DNA of 64,000 nucleotides. Origin: Portunus trituberculatus (taxonomy: Eukaryota > Arthropoda > Malacostraca > Decapoda > Portunidae). Positions within the stretch are counted from its first letter, which is position 1; every line of letters starts with the position of its first letter. Below the pieces are notes generated by a model, which was not told where the DNA came from, did not search any database, and saw only the letters and a list, made by a program, of their open reading frames with translations. Where the stretch lies: contig NC_059303.1 of NCBI RefSeq assembly GCF_017591435.1, positions 14,290,360 to 14,354,359 on the forward strand, given 5' to 3'. Of the stretch, positions 57,237 through 64,000 are shown one piece after another. Both the position numbers and the translations under genes were made by a program.

Positions 57237-60225
57237 ACGCAGCAGAGGAAGGACGCGATACCGTCGCTCCCGAGAATCAGCTGATCTTCACTACCTTTGT
57301 TTGGGTTTACAGTGGCCTGGGCGATAAGTGTGGACTCATTTTTTTTTTTTTTTCATGAATACAGTGTTAAATAATAATGAGTGAGAAAGATATTCCATCT
57401 AAATGCAGGTATGTGACAAGGGAAAGAATGAAAGCTGATGATGACAATGTTGGTGAGGGAGGAGGAGAATTTGAAGGCTTTGATAAGGCGCAAACTTCAC
57501 TATTTGATAGAGTCTTAACTATGGAACGTAAATTAGATAAATTGATAAAGGAGAGTATGGGAATGAAAGAGAATGAAGAACAGGATAAAGAGCTCCAGAA
57601 ATTGAAAGAAAGGATAAAAAGAGTGGAAGAAAACGAAACTAGGCTAAGAACCGAAAATGAAGAATTAAAAGTCCAAATAGCGAACTATAAGAAATTGATG
57701 GAAGAAGGACTGTAAAGCCGAGAAAGAAAAGAAAAGCTAAAAGATCTAGTTAACAAAGAAGAAGAAAGAGTACAGGACGTGATTAAGAAAGAAGTACAAG
57801 CATGGAGAATCCAAGATAAGAAAGACAAGGAATCATTTCAAGAAGTATTTCAAGAACAGTTAAAAGAAAGAGATGAAAATATGACAAGCAAAATGATAGG
57901 AGTCCTCAAGAAAAAAGAAAATTTAGTAAGAGAAATTGCGGAAAAAAAAGAGTGTAATTATTTTTGGACTGAAAGAAAAAAATGTTAAATATAGACCAAG
58001 AAGGGAAAAAGACGAAATGAAATCAGTAAAAGACCTACTAAAACATCTGAATGACGAGGATAGACAGAACTTAGAAGAGGAAGTAGAAGAAATCCATAGA
58101 ATGGGACCATATCAAGAAGGAACAGTGAGACCAATTAAGATATTACTAAAATCACAAGCAGCAGCAGAGAAGTACTATATAGAAAAACGAAACTCAGAGA
58201 AACAGAAGGTTGCAAAGATATATATATAAAGAAAAATAGAAACGAGGAGGAAAGGAAGAGACACAATGAACTGGTGGCAGAAGCAAGAGAAAAAATAATG
58301 AAAGGTCAGAGGAGGAGAAGAAGGCATTTTTGGAGAATTATAGGAGACAGGATAAGGAAATGGTATATAAAAGAGAAAGAAGAGAAAAGAATGGAGCAAG
58401 TTTAACTAAAAATGATAAGAACAAGAGATTAAAAATGATGTATACAAACATAGATGGGATTTTATCTAGTAAATTAGAATTAAGAGATTACATAAAGAAA
58501 GAAGAACCAGATATTGTATGCCTGGTGGAAACAAAGTTAAATGAGGCAATAAAATAGACATAGATAAAAGGTATAATATATGGAGGAGAGACAGAGTGGG
58601 TAAAGGAGGAGGAGGAGTCATGATGATGTTAAGGAAGGAGATAGTGGTAAATCAAGTGGAGTTTGGGAAGGAAAATCAGAAATACTGTATGTTAAGATGC
58701 ATATTAACAAAAAGGAGTTAACAATCATTGGAACATATGTGCCACCAAAAACAAACTCATGGACTAACCAAGAATATAGAGACATGATAGATGACACAAT
58801 AAGGAGTCTTACAAGAATCATTAAGGAAAGGAGAAAAGTGATATTGATAGGAGATTTCAACTGTAAGGAGGTAGACTGGGAAAATTATGAAAGTGGTATG
58901 GGGGAAGATGCCTGGGGAGATAGATTCCTGAACCTAATGATAGATAATTTGATGGTCCAAAGAGTAAAGGAAAACACAAGATTCAGAGGTTTTAGAAAAG
59001 GTTGGTCATGTGTGACAAATTTATTGAGTTTCTACTCTAGAATAGTTGATAATGTACAAGAGAGAGAGGGATGGGTTGACTGTATTTATTTAGATCTAAA
59101 AAAGGCTTTTGATAAAGTGCCACATGAAAGATTACTATGGAAGTTAGAGGAGAAGGGTGGCTTAAAAGGAAGCACATTGAGATGGATGAAGAATTACTTA
59201 AGGGGGAGAGAAATAAGGACGATAGTTAAAGATATGAAGTCCAAGTGGAGAACAGTAGACAGCGGAGTGCCACAGGGGTCAGTATTGGCACCAATACTTT
59301 TTCTCGTATATATAAATGACATGCCAGAGGGAGTGAACAGCTACATAAATCTGTTTATGGACGATGCGAAACTGTGCAGAGTCATTAAACAAAAGAGGAT
59401 TGTGAAATACTACAGGAAGACTTAAACAAGATCTGGAAATGGAGCAAAAATGGGAGATGGAATTCAATGTGGACAAAAGCCATGTCATGGAAATGGGAAA
59501 AAGTGAAAGACGACCAGTGGGAATCTATAAGATGGGAGATGGAGTAGAACTAGAAAAAGTAAAAAGGAAAAGGACTTGGGAGTGACAATGGAAGAAAATA
59601 ATCAACCGGTTAGCCATATTGATAGAATTTTCAGAGAGACGATAATTTGCTAAGGAATATTGGAGTAGCATTTCACTATATGGACAAGGAAATGATGAAG
59701 AAATTGATAAGTACTAAAATAAGACCTAGATTGGAATATGCAGGAGTTGTGTGGACTCCCATAAAAAGAAACACATAAGAAAATTAGAGAGACTACAAAA
59801 ATGGCTACAAGAATGGTTCCAGAATTTAAAGGGATGGCATATGAGGAGAGACTAAAGGCAATGGATCTACCAACCTTGGAGCAGAGAAGAGAGAGGGATC
59901 TGATACAAGTTTATAAATTGATTAACGGAATGGATGAAGTGGATAATGAGAAACTGATCCTGAGAGAAGAATATGACTTTAGAAGCACAAGATCGCATAG
60001 TAAGAAACTAAGGAAGGGACGATGTCTGAGAGATGTTAAAAAATTTAGTTTCCCGCAAAGATGTGTTGAGACTTGGAACAGTTTGAGTGAGGAAGTGGTA
60101 TCAGCAAAGAGTGTACATAGTTTTAAAGAAAAATTGGATAAGTGTAGATATGGAGACGGGACCACACGAGCATAAAGCCCAGGGCCTGTAAAACTACAAC
60201 TAGGTAAATACAACTAGGTAAATAC
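57234..60225 (+). mobile_element. LINE family B, copy B6, with 5' UTR, ORF1, EN and RT
   Basis: The only family B copy with a 5' region: about 140 bp of GC-rich leader and a T run before the ORF1 start at 57377. ORF1 (57377-58229) has a coiled coil (LQKLKERIKRVEENETRLR), a stop at 57713-57715 and a frameshift near 57945. It then has an RRM-like part (SVIIFGLKEKN, EEIHRMGPY, RPIKILLKSQ). ORF2 starts near 58435 (MMYTNIDGILSSKLELRDYI) with endonuclease motifs VCLVETKL and LIGDFNCKEVDWE. Inside TRFRG at about 58989 it jumps to RT FRKGWSCVTNLL, deleting the EN end and RT fingers. The active site reads FMDD near 59361. It ends DGTTRA and two TAGGTAAATACA units, then CACATGCACAC. Confidence 0.92.
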
Positions 60226-60236
60226 ACATGCACACA

Positions 60237-62441
60237 GAATGGGACCATATCAAGAAGGAAAAATGAGACCAATCAAAATACTACTAAAATCACAAGCAGC
60301 AACAGAAGAAATCTTACATAGAACAACAAAACTTAGAATATCTATATAAAGAAAAATAGAAATGAGGAGGAAAGGAAGAGATACAATGAACTGGCAGCAG
60401 CAGTAAGAGAAAAGAATAATGAAAGGTCAGAAGAGGAGAAGGCGGCATTTTTTTGGAGAATTCTAGGAGACAGGATAAGGAAATGGTATATAAATGAGAA
60501 GGAAGAGAAAAAAGTGTAACAAGTTTAACTAAAATGATAAAGGCAAAAGACTAAAAATGATGTATACGAACATAGATGGGGTTTTATCAAGTAAACTAGA
60601 ATTAAGAGATTACATAAAGAAAGAAAATCCAGATATTGTATGCCTGGCTGAAACAAAACTAAATAAGGCAATCAAAATAGACTTGGATAATAGGTATAAT
60701 GTATGGAGAAGAGACAGAGTGGGTAAAGGAGGAGGAGGAGTCATGATTATGTTAAGGAAGGAGATAGTGATAAATGAAATGGAATGTGGGAAAGGAAAAG
60801 CAGAAGTATTGTATATTAAGATGCATATTAATAAAAAAGAGATAACAATCATTGTATCATATGTGGCACCAAAAACAAATTCATGGATCAATCAAGAATA
60901 TAAAGACATGATATATGACACAATAAGGAGTCTAACGAGAATCGTTAAAGAAAGGAGAAAAGTGATCTTTTATGACCGATTAAATTACAGAAAGGCTGAT
61001 ATTGAGAATCTCAAGAACTATTTTAAAAACGTAGACTTGGAGGAGATGGAAAACTCAGAAACAATGCGAGACAAATATAACTTATTTTTGGAAATATACA
61101 AAACAGGAGTCAGGGAATATGTCCCAAAAATATAGACCTAAAGAAGAAGGAAAGAAAGATTGGTTTAATGCAAGGTGTGCCAAGGCAAAGGAGAAAAGAG
61201 ATGGAGCATGGAAAAGGTGGAGGAGAAATAGGAATCCAGCAAATAAGGAAAATTTCAAAGCAGCAAGAAATGAATATGTTAAGGTGAGGAAGGAAAAGGA
61301 AAAGAACTTTGAAAAAGACGTTGTCGAAAAATGTAAGGAGCAACTAAAATTGTTCTATAGATTCATAAATGGAAAAATTAGGCAAAAAGAAACAATAGAA
61401 AGGTTAAAAGGAGAGAACGGGATGGTGGAAGACCCAAAAAGTATGGCAGAACTATTAAATAAAAAATTCCAGGAGGTCTTTACTAAGGAATCCAAATTTG
61501 AGAGGCCACAGAGTAATAGAGAGACAATCTATATGAAAGAGATTAAAGTAACCAAGCTTGAAATAAAAGAGTTAATGAAGGAACTGGATGAAGAGAAGGC
61601 AATGGGACCAGATGAAGTCTCAGTCAGAATACTGAAAGAATGTAGGGAAGAACTAGCAAGTCCTATATACAACATCATAAAATGCTCAATAGAAAATGGA
61701 ACAGTACCAGTAGAATGGAAAAGAGCTTAGGTGGTTCCCATATATAAGAGCAGAAGGAAGGAAGAACCTTTAAATTACAGACCGGTATCACTAACTAGTG
61801 TAATATGCAAGATGTGTGAAAGAATAATAAAGAAACAATGGATCGAATTCCTTGAAGACAACAAATTAATATCAAATAATAGCCAATTTGGTTTTAGAAA
61901 AAGACGGTCTTGTATAACTAATTTATTGAGTTTCTATTCTAGAATAGTTGATAGAGTACAAGAGAGAGAGGGATGGGTTGACTGTATTTATTTGGATTTA
62001 AAAAAGGCGTTTGACAAAGTACCACATGCAAGATTACTGTGGAAGTTAGAGAAGGGTGGCTTAAAAGGAAGCACATTGAGATGGATAGAAAATTATTTGA
62101 GGGGGAGAGAAATAAGGACGGTAGTTAAAGATATGAAGTCCAGATGGAGAGCAGTAGAAAGCAGAGTGCCACAGGGGGCAGTATTGGCAACAATACTTTT
62201 CCTCATTTATATTAACGACATGCCAGAAGGAGTGAACAGCTACATAAATCTGTTTACGGACGATACAAAACTGTGCATAGTTATAAAGCAAAAGGATGAT
62301 TGTGAAATATTGCAAGAAGACCTAAATAAGATCTGGGAATGGAGTAAGAAGTGGGAAATGGAATTCACAAAAGCCATGTCATGGAAATGGGAAAGAGTGA
62401 AAGACGACCTGTGGGAATCTATAAGATGGGAGATGGAGTTG
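60237..62441 (+). mobile_element. LINE family B, copy B7, 5'- and 3'-truncated
   Basis: Begins in ORF1 (MGPYQEGKMRPIKILLKSQ), 11 bp after the tail of B6. EN starts MMYTNIDGVLSSKLELRDYI (60557) with VCLAETKLN. After RRKVIF it jumps to YDRLNYRKADIENLKNYF, losing GDFN and the rest of EN. The linker and RT fingers absent from B6 are present here (61119-61730), followed by a stop near 61728, LNYRPVSLTSVICKMCE, FRKRRSCITNLL, DLKKAFDKVPHARL, SRVPQGAVLATILFLIYIND and FTDD near 62260. The copy stops around 62441 without a tail. B6 and B7 together show the whole domain order. Confidence 0.9.
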
Positions 62442-62605
62442 AACTCCCTCCTAAAACCCGTAAAAATCATAAAATATCATATGCACCTAAATGTATTACT
62501 GACTAAATTAATAAAACACATGTAATATACTAAATAAAAGACAAAAGTATCAAGCAGAAAAAGCATTGCAGAACATTCCTAAACTTCTGGTATTTTCCAG
62601 GCAAG

Positions 62606-64000
62606 ATCAATCAATCGATCACAGGGGGGGATAGGCCGGGGGTGCACGTCGCATTGCCTACCATATAGGGCCATGAAGCACCCCAGGCAGACACACCTTG
62701 CAAGTCTCCATGCAGGCTCCCTTCCCATGCCAAATAACTCCCAGTAAGAGCCATTGACTTGCCGCAGCCATGAGTTCTGTGGACATCAACTTGGCCTCCT
62801 CCATGCTGGGTTATCCCATTCGGAGACAATCCGATATGCAGGATCAGCTTCCAAATAGCAGGCCACATGCCCATATAGTCGCAGTTGGTGTTGACGGACT
62901 ATGCTGGTAATTGACCTCGAATCAGTCTCATGGATCAATTGGTGATTTGACACAAAGTCATGCCAGTGGTACCCCATGATTCTGCGAAGGTATCTAGTAC
63001 AAAGATATCAATTCGTCTCTTCAGATTGGTGTTCAGTGTCTATGTCGCACAACAATAGAGTAGGACAGAAATCACCAGTGACTTGAAGATCCAAATCTTT
63101 GTCCATCTGCACAGGCACCGACAACGCCAAATAGTTGTGTTGAGCGAGTCCATAACACTATGGGCCAGGCCAATCCGCCGTACAACATCCTGGCTCAATC
63201 CACCGTCATTATGTACTGCACTACCAAGGAATGTGAAGTTTTCCGAGATCTCAATGTCCTCACCATACGCATGGATGGACTGTACTGTTTCATCCAGTAC
63301 GCCACCAAACACAGGAACGTTGGTCTTGGGCCAGGAAACCTTGAGTCCCAAGGGTTTCACCTCCTCATGCAGTGCCTCTAGAGCCACTACCAGAATCTCC
63401 AGTGACTCAGTAAAGATTACTGCATCATTGGCAAAAACAAAATCTGTAATCTCAGTACAGGTAACTCTTGATTTACGCGTGTTTAATTTACTCGTTTTTG
63501 TTAATACGCGACCGAAAAAATATTATAATTAATGAAATTTGCACGATCGGTTTGCTTATACATGAATAAACCACATCACGCATCCCCCCCATTTATCTAT
63601 TGCTTCTTATGAAAATTACAAGTTTGTTTTAAGTGAATTTTGAAATACGCGATGCCTCTTGGAACGCATCTATTGTGTAAATTGAGAGTTACCTGTATTG
63701 CCAACAATGACTTTGGTCTACAGCTCTGCCTAGTACCCAGTCCATCCAAGTGCTGAAAAGTGATGGAGCAAGCACGCATCCCTGCCTCATTCCTGCATTC
63801 AGAGGGAAGCTGGACATCCCCACTCCACACTTCATAGCACTAACAGTCCCGGAGTAGGGGCCAGTTAATAGACCAATAATCCTTACAGGAATTCCACGGA
63901 GATGCGGAAGATCCTAGAGTGTCTCTCGATGCACTGAATCAAACACCTTCTTGAGATCGACATAGGTTGCAAGCATTCCTTGTTGAAACTCATGTCAGTG
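62606..64000 (-). mobile_element. RTE-like LINE (family D), continues beyond window
   Basis: On the minus strand the RT reads YVDLKKVFDSVHRETL, GIPVRIIGLLTGPYSGTVSA, GMRQGCVLAPSLF, then (after a nested MITE) TDFVFANDAVIFTESLE with FAND for FADD. Next come VKPLGLKVSWPKTNVPVFGG, FTFLGSAVHNDGG, FKSLVISVLLYC and, near the C-terminus, RRIMGYHWHDFVSN and WRRPS. These are the usual landmarks of RTE/BovB-like proteins without a separate cysteine finger. The element ends near TGATCGATTGATTGATC, a short GATT repeat tail. Stops and frameshifts show that it is dead. The 5' part runs off the right edge. Confidence 0.85.
63458..63695. mobile_element. TA-flanked MITE (238 bp) inside the RTE-like LINE
   Basis: TA at 63456-63457 and 63696-63697. 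The termini CAGGTAACTCTTGATTTACG and complement CAGGTAACTCTCAATTTACA are inverted repeats over about 20 bp with two mismatches. TA duplication and CAGGTAA ends fit the Tc1/mariner superfamily. It interrupts the LINE just upstream of its FAND box, so it is younger than that LINE copy. It carries no coding capacity. Confidence 0.9.

Overview
This window is non-coding-rich eukaryotic DNA that looks like a decapod crustacean, probably a crab. The supports are extremely dense and long CA/CT/GA/TA and trinucleotide microsatellites, repeats rich in the arthropod-type GGTTAG motif, CR1/L2-like non-LTR retrotransposons (LINEs), a tRNA-derived SINE, hAT, Tigger and piggyBac-type DNA elements, and short conserved host exons separated by large repeat-filled introns. 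The species is an inference. A 500-base run of N at 27350-27849 is an assembly gap.

Host genes are few. The clearest is on the minus strand between 42445 and 56903: six exons, joined in phase, encode the C-terminal ~295 residues of NSE4, the kleisin-type subunit of the SMC5/6 complex; its 5' exon(s) lie outside the window. Two minus-strand exons at 7195-7888 encode the C-terminus of an SLC6-type sodium-coupled transporter. Two minus-strand exons at 15132-15465 encode a piece of mitochondrial ribosomal protein uS7m (mRpS7), with an in-frame amber codon and no downstream exons nearby. A well-formed first coding exon of an unidentified gene is at 31895-32013 (minus), and two weaker exon candidates are at 28624-28680 and 36351-36416 (minus).

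Layout: 1-5300 is microsatellites, a long purine tract and three copies of a TTAA-flanked MITE. 5300-7900 holds two more MITE copies and the SLC6 exons. 7955-12730 is a CR1/L2-like LINE (family A) whose 3' part, with its flank, is tandemly triplicated. 13049-18230 alternates family B LINE copies, the mRpS7 fragment and SINEs, largely within (CA)n tracts. 18.6-22.3 kb is degenerate minisatellite plus a duplicated 131-bp segment. 22.3-27.3 kb has another family B copy, a hAT element with a perfect 8-bp target duplication and a triple-CCAAT candidate promoter. 27.3-34.9 kb has the gap, minisatellites, the unidentified first exon and two family A remnants. 35.2-38.3 kb contains two satellite arrays built from half of the MITE, beside fragments of another LINE. 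39-44 kb has two more hAT elements and a family B copy. 44-57 kb is the NSE4 gene with SINEs, a long family B copy and two Tigger elements in its introns. 57-62.4 kb has three family B copies, one keeping a 5' region, and 62.6-64 kb is an RTE-like LINE split by a TA-flanked MITE.

The most interesting theme is repeat ecology. Family B LINEs and the tRNA-Val-like SINE almost always sit inside (CA)n tracts and end in similar tails, suggesting a microsatellite-targeted LINE/SINE partnership. Tigger elements are embedded in (TA)n tracts. The TTAA-flanked MITE appears to be turning into a 121-bp satellite by repeated use of an internal TTAA. All element assignments rest on reading the sequence, without database searches.
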